Shown piece by piece: positions 8,663 to 17,702 of a DNA stretch of 64,000 bases. A model generated the notes under the pieces. That model was given only the letters and a program-made list of their open reading frames with translations, ran no database searches and had not been told where the DNA came from. The stretch covers positions 2,666,001 to 2,730,000 of the forward strand of contig NZ_CP023671.1 in NCBI RefSeq assembly GCF_003606265.1, given 5' to 3'. A program made the translations under genes and the position numbers. How positions within the stretch are numbered: the first letter of the stretch is position 1; each line of letters starts with the position of its first letter. The stretch is from Clostridium septicum. Lineage in GTDB: Bacteria; Bacillota; Clostridia; Clostridiales; Clostridiaceae.

Positions 8663-9475
8663 GAATTCATACCTTCTTCCAGCATAGAAATCTACAGCAT
8701 TCTTTTTACTAATATCTGATAATAGTACTTGACGAGAAATAATATCATTTAAGCTTACTTCGTTGCAGTTTTTCATAATGTCATACATTATCATAAAGGT
8801 TGTAGTCCTACCTATACCAGCTTTGCAGTGAAAATGTAGCCAAGAATTTTTAGGTTGATTTTTAACAAATTCAACAAAGTAATTAACCATATCATCATTA
8901 GGTAATGATCCATCTGTTACAGGAATTCTAAGATAGCTTAGATTATTAGATTTAACAAGTTTATCTTCATTTTCAACTACCTTTGGAGTAAGTGTTAGCT
9001 TATTATTATACAAGGTAAGAGGAGTATCTAATTTAATAGATGCTAAATCACTATTTTCCTGTTCTATTACTTGATTTAGGGTAAGGCCTTTATTCACATT
9101 ATTATGAGGATTTGAAAAACTAATTGCAATTCCGTTTATAAAACCATGAGATTCTTCTCTTAAATCTATATCAATTATAGAAAAGTTATCACCAATAGCT
9201 TTAACTATTAAAGGAAGGTTAAATTCGGTAAATTGGCCACTTCCGGAAATATTTAATTTATCTAGCCCTGTTAAATTTATTGACTTTAATTCACTGGCCT
9301 TTGAAATATCAGTAGTTTTTCTAAAGTTTTGTGGTAGAGTATCTTTGTTATTAGAATCTAGTGAAATACGAACATTATCTAAAGCTTTTATAGGATATAC
9401 TAAAGATGTAAATAATAGAATAAAAGCAAATAATAAAGTAGAATAAATTTTAAGGATTTTTTTATCTTTTTTCAT
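8627..9475 (-). CDS. Secreted PTP-like myo-inositol polyphosphatase (cysteine phytase)
   Basis: Protein of 282 residues with an N-terminal export signal (KK-rich start, hydrophobic 11-30). The active-site loop HCKAGIGRTTTFM near residue 217 is the HCxxGxGRT P-loop of cysteine phosphatases. Together with DLREESHGFINGIA (near 105) and an early NFRKT/LNISGSG region, it matches PTP-like phytases such as Selenomonas PhyA. The general acid would be the Asp in VTDGSLP, upstream of the P-loop. It likely removes phosphate from inositol phosphates outside the cell or at its surface; no sortase motif is visible, so it is secreted or held by its signal segment. Single gene on the minus strand. Confidence 0.85.
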   Translation of the reverse strand: MKKDKKILKIYSTLLFAFILLFTSLVYPIKALDNVRISLDSNNKDTLPQNFRKTTDISKASELKSINLTGLDKLNISGSGQFTEFNLPLIVKAIGDNFSIIDIDLREESHGFINGIAISFSNPHNNVNKGLTLNQVIEQENSDLASIKLDTPLTLYNNKLTLTPKVVENEDKLVKSNNLSYLRIPVTDGSLPNDDMVNYFVEFVKNQPKNSWLHFHCKAGIGRTTTFMIMYDIMKNCNEVSLNDIISRQVLLSDISKKNAVDFYAGRRYEFLNKFYNKCKNN

Positions 9476-9667
9476 TTTTAAAACCTCATTATTATTAATA
9501 TGTTATTATGATGCTCAATGCAGTAATAATTATTCTAATATAAAGGATTAACAAATATAGGGTTTAGATAAATAAAACAAGGCTAAAAGGATACATTATA
9601 GAAATATTATATTAACTAATAAAATTGACTACTATAAGAGGTGTGTAATAGAGGGGAATAAAAGATT

Positions 9668-10570
9668 ATGCAAGCAAATAGATTATTTGAAATTATATAT
9701 ATTCTTTTAGAAAAGAATAGTGTAACAGCAAAAGAATTAGCAGAAAGATTAGAAGTATCACAAAGAACTATTTATAGAGATATTGAAGCACTTTCTACAG
9801 CAGGAATTCCAGTATATATGAGTAAAGGAAAAGGTGGAGGTATATCTATATTACCAGAATTTATATTAAATAAAGCTATATTAACAGAAGAAGAAAAGAC
9901 AGAAATATTATCATCACTAAGAGCTGTTAATGCTGTAAATTTTAATGATGTGGAGATGGAAAAGGTTCTTAAAAAATTAAATAATATATTAGGTGAAAAT
10001 CATACTAATTGGATAGAAGTTGATTTTTCAAATTGGGGAAATGCAGAAAGGGAAAAAGAAACTTTTAATAATATTAAATTTGCAATATTAAATAAAAGGA
10101 TAGTTAACTTTGATTATATGAGTGGCAAAGGGGAAAGTATTAATAGACAAGTATACCCTTTAAAATTATATTTTAAAGGACAAAGCTGGTATATGTACGG
10201 GTATTGTAAAATAAGAAATGATTATAGATTCTTTAAATTAAGAAGGATAAAGGATTTATACATTTCTAAAGAAAATTTTAATATTAAAATGCCAATAAAT
10301 ATAATGAAGGAAGATAATATTTTAAAAGATGAATTTATTACTTTAAAAATGAAAATTTCTTCTAAAATGGCATATAGAGTATATGATGAATTTGAAAATT
10401 TTAAACAATTAGACGATGGTAGTTTTATTACTATTATTGAATACCCAAAAGGTGAATGGATTTTTAGTTATATATTTTCATTTGGAGAAGAATGTGAAGT
10501 TTTAGAACCACAGGAAATAAGAGAAGAAATAAAAAATAAAATTAAAAAAATTCTTTTTAATTATTATTAA
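9668..10570 (+). CDS. HTH/WYL-domain transcription regulator
   Basis: Regulator of 300 residues. The N-terminal winged helix (DeoR/HTH_11 type) reads VTAKELAERLEVSQRTIYRDIEAL-type sequence in residues 18-50. A WYL domain lies at about 140-215 (NFDYMSG, RQVYPLKLYFKGQSWYMYGY) and a C-terminal WCX region follows. Such proteins usually repress or activate a neighbouring gene in answer to a small ligand. The next gene, a GyrI-like ligand-binding protein, starts about 65 bases downstream on the same strand and is the natural candidate target or partner. The start has AGAGGGG about ten bases upstream. Confidence 0.88.
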   Translation: MQANRLFEIIYILLEKNSVTAKELAERLEVSQRTIYRDIEALSTAGIPVYMSKGKGGGISILPEFILNKAILTEEEKTEILSSLRAVNAVNFNDVEMEKVLKKLNNILGENHTNWIEVDFSNWGNAEREKETFNNIKFAILNKRIVNFDYMSGKGESINRQVYPLKLYFKGQSWYMYGYCKIRNDYRFFKLRRIKDLYISKENFNIKMPINIMKEDNILKDEFITLKMKISSKMAYRVYDEFENFKQLDDGSFITIIEYPKGEWIFSYIFSFGEECEVLEPQEIREEIKNKIKKILFNYY

Positions 10571-10636
10571 TATGACATACAGTTGTCATATTAAGATAAG
10601 TATAATAACCTTATCAAATATATGGAGGTTATAAAT

Positions 10637-11077
10637 ATGAATTATGAAGTGGTTAATTTAGAAGAAAAAATAATTGTAGGAGTTAGTGCTACTACAAGTA
10701 ATGATGATCCTAATATGGCAAAAATAATTGGAGGCCTTTGGGAAAAGTTATATCAAGAGGGGATTAATGAATCAATAAAAAATAAGGTTAATGAATATGC
10801 TATAGGACTTTATTCAGATTATGAAGATAATAAGTATTTAGTTACAGTAGGGAATGAAGTAAGTAAGGTGGAAAATGAAGGACTTACAATAAAGAAAATT
10901 CCTTCAGGAAAATATGCTAAGTTTTCTATAGAAGGACATATAGAAAAGGCAGTTGCAGAAGCTTGGACTGAAATTTGGAAAATGGATTTAGATAGAAGTT
11001 ATAAAGCAGATTTTGAAGAATATTTAAATTCAGATTTTGATAATGCTAAAATTGATATTTATATTTCATTGAAGTAA
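10637..11077 (+). CDS. GyrI-like/AraC effector-binding domain protein
   Basis: Stand-alone effector-binding domain of 146 residues (GyrI-like fold, as at the C terminus of AraC and BmrR regulators). Visible family features are YEVVNLEEKIIVGVSA at the start, IGGLWEKLYQEGI in the middle and the IPSGKYAKFSIEGHIEKAVA strand-helix in the second half. It has no DNA-binding domain, so it probably binds a small hydrophobic or cationic compound. An in-frame ATG exists at 10622, but GGAGG overlaps it and sits correctly for the ATG at 10637. It follows the WYL regulator gene, which may control it. Confidence 0.8.
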   Translation: MNYEVVNLEEKIIVGVSATTSNDDPNMAKIIGGLWEKLYQEGINESIKNKVNEYAIGLYSDYEDNKYLVTVGNEVSKVENEGLTIKKIPSGKYAKFSIEGHIEKAVAEAWTEIWKMDLDRSYKADFEEYLNSDFDNAKIDIYISLK

Positions 11078-11117
11078 TTATTAATGAGTAAAACTATTAG
11101 AAGGGAGTTACAATTAT

Positions 11118-11990
11118 ATGCATAAGGTGATGGTAAAGGGGATACTATCTAGCAATAATGGAATGAATATTTATAGAGGATGCACTCATGGATGTATATA
11201 TTGCGACTCCAGAAGTATATGTTATGGAATGAATCATCCTTTTGAAGACATAGAGGTAAAGATGAATGGATCAAAGTTATTAGAGGATATACTTAAGAAA
11301 AAGAGAAAAAAGTGTATGATTAGAACTGGTTCAATGAGTGATCCATATATTCATTTAGAAGAAAAACTTCAAAATACAAGAAGATCTTTAGAGATAATTG
11401 AAAAGTATGGATTTGGATTAGCAATACAAACTAAATCAAATAGAATACTAAGAGACCTAGATTTGTTAAGGAGTATAAATAATAAAGGAAAATGTGTTGT
11501 GCAGATGACATTAACAACTTATGATGAAAAGTTATGTAGGATTATTGAGCCAAATGTTTCTACAACAAAAGAACGATTTGAGGTTCTAAAAATAATGAGG
11601 AACAACGGAATTCCTACAGTAGTTTGGATGTCTCCTATTTTACCTTACATAAATGATACAGAGAAAAATATAAGAGGGATATTAGATTATTGTATAGAGG
11701 CTAAAGTTAAAGGCATTATAGTATTTGGTATTGGCTTAACATTAAGGGATGGAAATAGAGAATATTATTATAAAAATTTAGATAAGCATTTTAAAGGATT
11801 AAAAGAAAAATACATTAGGCAATATGGGAATAACTATGAAGTAGTAAGTGAAAATCATGAAAGATTGATGAAAATTATTAAAGAAACCTGTAAGAAAAAT
11901 AATATTATTTGCGGAGTTGAAGAAGTCTTTAGATACATGAAAACTTTTGAAGAAAAAAATAATGAAATTCAGTTAAGTTTTGATATATAG
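11118..11990 (+). CDS. Radical SAM protein (SPL-like, COG1533)
   Basis: Radical SAM enzyme of 290 residues. It has a CX3CX2C cluster in GCTHGCIYC (about residues 21-30), preceded by MNIYRGC, the pattern of the spore-photoproduct-lyase-related Rv2578c group. Further core motifs are RTGSMSDPYIHLE and VVWMSPILPYINDT. No extra cluster-binding Cys group is obvious at the C terminus. The reaction of this subgroup is not established, and it is not the classical spore photoproduct lyase, which differs in length and sequence. It starts about 40 bases after the GyrI-like gene and ends at a bidirectional terminator shared with cdd. Confidence 0.82.
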   Translation: MHKVMVKGILSSNNGMNIYRGCTHGCIYCDSRSICYGMNHPFEDIEVKMNGSKLLEDILKKKRKKCMIRTGSMSDPYIHLEEKLQNTRRSLEIIEKYGFGLAIQTKSNRILRDLDLLRSINNKGKCVVQMTLTTYDEKLCRIIEPNVSTTKERFEVLKIMRNNGIPTVVWMSPILPYINDTEKNIRGILDYCIEAKVKGIIVFGIGLTLRDGNREYYYKNLDKHFKGLKEKYIRQYGNNYEVVSENHERLMKIIKETCKKNNIICGVEEVFRYMKTFEEKNNEIQLSFDI

Positions 11991-12046
11991 AAAGTAATCC
12001 CTTTTATTGAATTTTAAGGTTATTTTTAGACCTAATCATAAAATTT

Positions 12047-12097
12047 AGAGTAAAATAAGCCAATGATATTTCTAATATCATTGGCTTATTTTACTCT
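12047..12097. terminator. Bidirectional terminator
   Basis: Long, almost perfect hairpin: the core stem TAAAATAAGCCAATGATATT (12051-12070) pairs fully with 12074-12093 across a three-base loop and extends by AGAG/CTCT outside. A- and T-rich flanks let it end both the radical SAM transcript (+) and the cdd transcript (-). Confidence 0.92.
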
Positions 12098-12518
12098 ATT
12101 TTAAATTTTTACCTGTAAAGGCTAATGGTAAAAGTTCTTCTAATGTGTGTTCTAAATATTCTTCTGTACTTTTTGCAATGATTATTTTAAAGTTTTTTAA
12201 ATCGCAAAACTCAGCCATAACTTGTCTACATACAGCGCAAGGGGCACAGAAATCTCCCTCTCCTTGTTTTATACCTGCTTTATTTCCTACTATTGCAATA
12301 GCAGTGAATTCATTTTGACCTTCAGAAATTGCTTTGAAGAAAGCTGTTCTTTCAGCGCAATTAGTTGGTGTATATGCAGCATTTTCTATATTACATCCTT
12401 GGTAAATTTCACCGTTAGCGCAAAGTAAAGCTGCACCTACATGAAAATTTGAATATGGTGTATAGCAAAATTTTTGAGCTTCAAAAGCCTTTTCTATTAA
12501 TAACTTTCTATCAATCAT
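12096..12518 (-). CDS. cdd: Cytidine deaminase
   Basis: Salvage enzyme converting cytidine and deoxycytidine to uridine forms. The 140 residues match the small, tetrameric Gram-positive type. Zinc site: Cys and catalytic Glu in TNCAERTAFF, and the Cys pair in PCAVCRQ. The substrate-binding FHVGAAL and GCNIENAAY motifs are present. It is followed upstream on the minus strand by a Crp/Fnr regulator gene 21 bases away, so the two may be cotranscribed. Confidence 0.95.
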   Translation of the reverse strand: MIDRKLLIEKAFEAQKFCYTPYSNFHVGAALLCANGEIYQGCNIENAAYTPTNCAERTAFFKAISEGQNEFTAIAIVGNKAGIKQGEGDFCAPCAVCRQVMAEFCDLKNFKIIIAKSTEEYLEHTLEELLPLAFTGKNLK

Positions 12519-12539
12519 AGTTTAACCTCCAGATTTTTT

Positions 12540-13193
12540 TTAAATACTCAATAAATTATTATTAGAGGAGAAAATTGTATCAACAATCTTATTTATGTCC
12601 TTTACCTTAACAAATCCTTTGTTATATTCAATAAGGTTTTCATTTACTAACTCTTTAATAATTCTATTAACACTTCTAATATTTGATCCGACACCTTCTA
12701 CTAAGATGTCTTTATGAACAGTATCTAAATTATGTTCATTTAAAAACTTCCATAAAAAGAACAGTAGTCTATATTTTAAATGATAAGCAACATTTGCTTT
12801 ACTATTAATAGAAGTATGATACATTTTTTCAGAAAGTTGTATATGTACATATAAAGAAAAATCACTATCATGTTTAATCCATTCTAAAAAAGATTCTTTA
12901 GAAACTTTAATTGCCTCACAAGGCTCAAGTGCCTCTACATAGTTTAATATAGGTTTTTCAACAAATAGTTCTAATTCACCAAACAAATCATTTTCACAAT
13001 AAGTTCTCTCTAGATGTTTAACTCCAGTAGGAGTTAGTGAATAGACTTTGACTTTTCCATTTCTTATTATATACACAGAGTCTGCAACTTGATTTTGTAT
13101 AAGGATTTTATCAAAGGTATTAAAATTGATATTTATAAATTTATCTTTTATATAATCAGGACAAGTATCTAAAAAATAAGGTAAGTTGTTCAT
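12540..13193 (-). CDS. Crp/Fnr-family transcription regulator
   Basis: Regulator of 217 residues with an N-terminal cyclic-nucleotide-type beta barrel (about 20-115; VYIIRNGKVKVYS, NDLFGELELF), a dimer helix and a C-terminal winged helix (about 150-205; GVGSNIRSVNRIIKELVNENL). The glycine-rich turn is present, but the Arg-Ser contacts for cAMP and the Fnr cysteine cluster are not obvious, so the ligand is unknown. It reads in the same direction as cdd, 21 bases apart. No Crp-like palindrome was recognised in the 450 bases upstream. Confidence 0.87.
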   Translation of the reverse strand: MNNLPYFLDTCPDYIKDKFININFNTFDKILIQNQVADSVYIIRNGKVKVYSLTPTGVKHLERTYCENDLFGELELFVEKPILNYVEALEPCEAIKVSKESFLEWIKHDSDFSLYVHIQLSEKMYHTSINSKANVAYHLKYRLLFFLWKFLNEHNLDTVHKDILVEGVGSNIRSVNRIIKELVNENLIEYNKGFVKVKDINKIVDTIFSSNNNLLSI

Positions 13194-13645
13194 TTTAATT
13201 CTCCTTAATTAAGCAAGTTAAATAAAGTATATTAATTATATCATATTAATTTACTTAAATAAGTGGTGAGGCAGAAGTTAAGGACAAATGTCCAAAAAAT
13301 ATAGCCCAAACTATTTAGAGATAATAAGTAAAGCTTTATGAGATATGATTATAAATAAATTAAAATATAAACTATTTTTTAAAAAGTTCATAAAAAAATA
13401 ATATAAAAAATAAATAAATTCCAATAATTGGTTTTAAATAAAATTATTGGATGATAAAATATTATTATAAAATAATTACTTATAAGCAAAATAATTCATA
13501 AGTGGTTGCAGCTGGATTTTAAAAACATTAATAAATATACAAAAGTTTAGAGTTATAAGTAATAAAATTTTATAATGTAGGGTTAAGTTTTAATAAAAGT
13601 TCAACTCTACCAAAATATTTTAAAGTAAAAAAGGGGGCAAGGAAA
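13194..13645. other. Intergenic region between Crp/Fnr and the surface gene block
   Basis: About 450 bases, very AT-rich, between divergent genes. It holds the Crp/Fnr promoter side on the left and the leader of the first surface gene on the right. A segment at 13450-13480 resembles, at the same length, 31331-31361 upstream of the cohesin-bearing GH20 gene. A GGGGG ribosome site precedes the surface gene. No RNA gene was recognised. Confidence 0.5.
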
Positions 13646-16600
13646 ATGAAAAAAGGCTTTAAGGCTATAGTATCAACAATTTTAGTTTTAAGTTGTATAC
13701 TGATGAATGTTATACCTGTTAAAGCGACATTAAAATCTGGGGAAGGGGGAATCACATATTATCTTGATTCCAATGCAAATGATAATGGTGATGGATCTAG
13801 TGAAATTTCTGCTTGGAATTCATTAGATCAAGTAAACAATCATTTATTTCAACCAGGAGATAAATTGTTAATAAAAAGAGGTTCAATATTTTATGGAACT
13901 TTGTATCCAAAAGGGTCAGGAGCTAATGGATCACCTATTATAATTGATGTCTATGGACATGGAGAAGATAAGCCATTAATTGATGCTGGTGGAAAAACAT
14001 TTATACCACAACAAAAAAATTGGCAAGGGCCTTTTGTAAATTTGAAGGATGAATCTACTATTGGATCAGCAATTTATTTATACAATCAGGAGTATTGGGA
14101 AATAAATAATATTAGTGTAACAAATAGTAGAGAGGATAACTTAGATTCAGATAGGAGTGGGATAAGAATTGAAGGATATGATTATGGAGTTATTAATCAT
14201 ATTTATATAAGAGGGTGCGAAGTTAAAGATGTAAAGGGTTTTAATGGACAAGATGATATTTATCCTGTTGTTCCAACAAAATCAGATGGCACTCCAATGT
14301 TTCCTGACTTAACTGATCCAGGAGAAAATCCTAATAATAGTAAACTATTTTCAGGAGCTAGAACAACTCATAGAACAGGTGGAATTAACTTAGCAACATA
14401 TACAGCTAGACTTTCAGAAGCTAAAAATGATAAAGGAGTAGTTGAACAAGCCATTGATAAAACCAAAAAAGTAACAACATTTAATGATATTTTAATAGAA
14501 AATAATACTATAAGTAATTGTACTGCAAATGGAATTACTACAACTAATGTTAAAGGTACATTAGATGATGATGCTTTTCGTCATACTAATGTTGTAATAC
14601 GTAATAATAGCATTGATCATGTTAGTAGATCAGGAATTATTCCTTTATATACTAGCGGAGTATTAGTAGAAAGAAATTTAATTGATAATTTTCAAAGTAC
14701 AATAGCAGGATATGGATGCGGAATTTGGGCAGATAGAGCTAATGATATGGTGTTTCAATATAATGAAGTAAAAAATGGACAAAATTATAATGACGGAATG
14801 GCTTTTAATCTTGATGATATGACACGCAATGGTATTATTCAATATAACTATACTCATGACAATGTTGGGGGAGGTTACATGCTTCATGTTCGTCCTAAAT
14901 CATATAATCGTAATCATGTTATAAGATACAATGTCAGTATTAATGATGGTGGATCTTTTAGAAATCATGTAGCACAAATTGTTGCAGTAGGTGAAGATAA
15001 GGATCCAACTACACAAATTGAAAATGCTAATGTATATAACAATACATTTATTTCAAACAAAGATGTTCACCCAGTATTTAAAGGAAATGAGGTAAAATAT
15101 AAAAATAATATTTGGTACTTTACTAATCCTAATTTAGCTAATAGAGTTAGTCCTTTCGATTTTGGTCCTAATTCAACATTTGATAATAACGTATATTATG
15201 GTGTTAATGAACCAAATAGAGATGGAGTGACGGTAGATAATAATGCAAAATTAGTAGATCCATTATTCATGAATAAAAATGTTTTTGGATTGCCTAAGGA
15301 GGAATTATTACAAGCAATAAAATTACAAAGCAAATCTTCTTTAATAGAAGCGGCAACTCCAATTGAAAATGATGGGGGGTTAGATTTCTTTGGATATGAT
15401 ACAGATAAAGAGAGGATAAATATAGGTGCGTATAATGGGAAGGGGCATGAAGCAACTAAGCAATCTTACACTATAAATTCAACAGATAACGAAGTGAAAA
15501 AATATTTAAGTGATGCCACTATTCAAAATGAAGTTATTCATGAAACAGCATCAGAATCTAATACAAAGTGGGTTAATACTACTTTTGAACAGGAGCCACT
15601 AGTATATACTAAATCAAATGGAGCATATGTTGAATATGAATTTAATGGAAATGGAATTATACCAACTTTGAAAACAGGTCCAGGTGCAGGAGATGTTTTA
15701 ATAGAAGTATTTAATAAAGAAGATATAAATACGGTATTAAAGTCAAAAACTATCAATACTTATAGTGAAACTCCAGAGGTGTTAGTAATAGAAGATTTTA
15801 ATGAGTTAAGTTCAGATAATAATACTTATATAATTAGAGTAAAAAATATTAACAATACATCTAAAGCTGTAAACGTAATCAAATTTAATGTTAAAGTAAA
15901 TGAAGAGATTAATTGTAATGTTGATTCTTTAGAAAATGTTTTTATAGAAGATGGTAATTATGTAATTTCATATTATGAGGATTCTATTAATATACCATTA
16001 AAATCATATTATGTAATAGATTCATGTAAAGATATTAGTGACATTGTAGATGTTAATTACAACATTGTAAGTGGAGTAGGAATTATTAGTAATAATATTC
16101 TTAGTGTAAGTACTTCTGGAGAGGTTGTAGTTGAAGTAACTGCAATATATAAAAATCAAATAAAAAAGGCACAAGCTACTTATAATGTTATTAAAGCAGA
16201 AAAGCCTCCTGTAAATGAATGGCCTAAATTGCCTGGAGCCGGAATTTATGAAGCAGAAGATCAACTTGTAGTTAAAGAAGGGAGTTTTGTAACATTAAAT
16301 GCAGAAACAGCTTTAAATGGAAGTCAATTAAAAACTTCAACTAAAAATGATAATTTATCATTAGAGTTTTATGGGAATGAAGTTAGTATTTATGGACGTA
16401 AAGCTGTTGGAACATGTATTGTTAAAGTAGATTTATATAAACTAGTAGATGGGGAAGAAGTTCTTGAAGAAAGTGTAAATATTGATTGTTATAAAAATAC
16501 TATGGAAGATCAAGCTTTAATATATAATAAATCCTTTGAAGAAAATGGTTATTATAAAGTTAAAATAACTAATACTGGAACAAAAAATTCAAATGCTAAT

Positions 16601-17674
16601 GATGCATATAACATGATTATTGACTACTTTGTTGTTGATGAAATAATTGATGAAGAGGTTGAAGAAGTTAATAAAATAGCATTGAAAATTACAATAGACT
16701 ATGCAGAAGAACTAATATTAGAAGGTGCATTAGAAGATGTGGTACCAGCTGTTGTTAATGAGTTTAATAAGGCATTAGAAGAAGCTAAGGAAGTTTATGC
16801 TAACGAGAAGGCAACAGAAGTAGAGGTAGATGCTTCTTTTAAAAGATTAACTAATGTAATTTGGATGCTTGAATTTAAAAAAGGAGATAAAAAGTCATTA
16901 CAAGTACTTGTAGATTCAGCTAAAGCTTTAGTGGAAAAAGAATATACTTCAGATTCTTGGGCTAATTTACAAAAGGAAATTATAGTAGCAGAAGCTGTAA
17001 TAGCAGATGAAAATGCAATGCAAGATGAAGTGGACAAAGCTTTAAATAGTTTAAAAGAAGCTATAGATTCTTTAGTTAAAAATAATGTAGACAAGTCTCA
17101 ACTTGAAAGTTTTATAAATAAAGTTGAAGGATTAAATAAAGCTGAATATATTGAAAGCACTTGGAATAAATTTGAGAAAGCATTAGAAGTAGCTAAAAAT
17201 GTATTAGCAGATGAAAATGCAACACAAGAAAATGTTAATACAGCTTATAACAGCTTAGTAAGAGCTTATATGGAATTAAGGTTGATTCCAGATAAGTCTA
17301 AACTTGAAGATTTAATTAATAAGATCGAAAAGATGGATTTATCTAAATATACTAAGGAAAGTGTAAAAACTCTTAATAAAGAATTAAATAAAGCTAATAA
17401 AGTATTAAAAGATAAGAATGCTACACAACAAGAAATAGATTCTGTAACTAAGAGTTTAAGTTTAGCGGTAGATAAATTAGAAGTAAAGGAAGTAGCTAAT
17501 AGTGGAAATTTAAATGAAAATAATAGTGTAAATAACAATACAAATAAAAATAGTGGAAAAGGTGGTAATTTACCTAATGCAGGAGCAGTAGTTTCATCTG
17601 CAATAATAGTAATTTTAGGAGCTATTGCAGTTATTTCAGGAGTAGTTATTTTAAAGAGAAGAAAAAATAGCTAA
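13646..17674 (+). CDS. Sortase-anchored beta-helix glycosidase, GH136-like (lacto-N-biosidase candidate)
   Basis: Surface protein of 1342 residues. Signal peptide at 1-28; a right-handed beta-helix region at about 35-620 with many NNTF/IQYNYTHDN-type turns; a beta-sandwich; a YEAEDQ-type carbohydrate-binding module at about 868-1000; three or four FIVAR repeats; a linker and an LPNAG sorting signal with hydrophobic tail and KRRKNS end. The helix begins with the YYLDSNANDNGDGSS pattern seen in parallel beta-helix enzymes. Asp383 (NDGMAF) and Asp390 are seven apart and followed by IIQYNYTHDN. From memory this matches the catalytic pair spacing of GH136 lacto-N-biosidases, so cleavage of lacto-N-biose from milk oligosaccharides is plausible but inferred. 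A pectate-lyase-like or other beta-helix activity is the alternative. The last 1.4 kb is nearly identical to the end of the next gene. Confidence 0.75.
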   Translation: MKKGFKAIVSTILVLSCILMNVIPVKATLKSGEGGITYYLDSNANDNGDGSSEISAWNSLDQVNNHLFQPGDKLLIKRGSIFYGTLYPKGSGANGSPIIIDVYGHGEDKPLIDAGGKTFIPQQKNWQGPFVNLKDESTIGSAIYLYNQEYWEINNISVTNSREDNLDSDRSGIRIEGYDYGVINHIYIRGCEVKDVKGFNGQDDIYPVVPTKSDGTPMFPDLTDPGENPNNSKLFSGARTTHRTGGINLATYTARLSEAKNDKGVVEQAIDKTKKVTTFNDILIENNTISNCTANGITTTNVKGTLDDDAFRHTNVVIRNNSIDHVSRSGIIPLYTSGVLVERNLIDNFQSTIAGYGCGIWADRANDMVFQYNEVKNGQNYNDGMAFNLDDMTRNGIIQYNYTHDNVGGGYMLHVRPKSYNRNHVIRYNVSINDGGSFRNHVAQIVAVGEDKDPTTQIENANVYNNTFISNKDVHPVFKGNEVKYKNNIWYFTNPNLANRVSPFDFGPNSTFDNNVYYGVNEPNRDGVTVDNNAKLVDPLFMNKNVFGLPKEELLQAIKLQSKSSLIEAATPIENDGGLDFFGYDTDKERINIGAYNGKGHEATKQSYTINSTDNEVKKYLSDATIQNEVIHETASESNTKWVNTTFEQEPLVYTKSNGAYVEYEFNGNGIIPTLKTGPGAGDVLIEVFNKEDINTVLKSKTINTYSETPEVLVIEDFNELSSDNNTYIIRVKNINNTSKAVNVIKFNVKVNEEINCNVDSLENVFIEDGNYVISYYEDSINIPLKSYYVIDSCKDISDIVDVNYNIVSGVGIISNNILSVSTSGEVVVEVTAIYKNQIKKAQATYNVIKAEKPPVNEWPKLPGAGIYEAEDQLVVKEGSFVTLNAETALNGSQLKTSTKNDNLSLEFYGNEVSIYGRKAVGTCIVKVDLYKLVDGEEVLEESVNIDCYKNTMEDQALIYNKSFEENGYYKVKITNTGTKNSNANDAYNMIIDYFVVDEIIDEEVEEVNKIALKITIDYAEELILEGALEDVVPAVVNEFNKALEEAKEVYANEKATEVEVDASFKRLTNVIWMLEFKKGDKKSLQVLVDSAKALVEKEYTSDSWANLQKEIIVAEAVIADENAMQDEVDKALNSLKEAIDSLVKNNVDKSQLESFINKVEGLNKAEYIESTWNKFEKALEVAKNVLADENATQENVNTAYNSLVRAYMELRLIPDKSKLEDLINKIEKMDLSKYTKESVKTLNKELNKANKVLKDKNATQQEIDSVTKSLSLAVDKLEVKEVANSGNLNENNSVNNNTNKNSGKGGNLPNAGAVVSSAIIVILGAIAVISGVVILKRRKNS
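16247..17671 (+). repeat. Long direct repeat, copy 1 (CBM + FIVAR + anchor)
   Basis: The 3' 1.42 kb of the beta-helix gene recurs at 20637-22061 in the GH20 gene with no indel and about 15 base differences counted by eye. The stretch at about 16677-17235 shows no difference. It encodes the carbohydrate-binding module, the FIVAR repeats and the sortase anchor. Confidence 0.9.
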
Positions 17675-17702
17675 TTATTAAGATAGAAATGGGGGGATTG
17701 AG

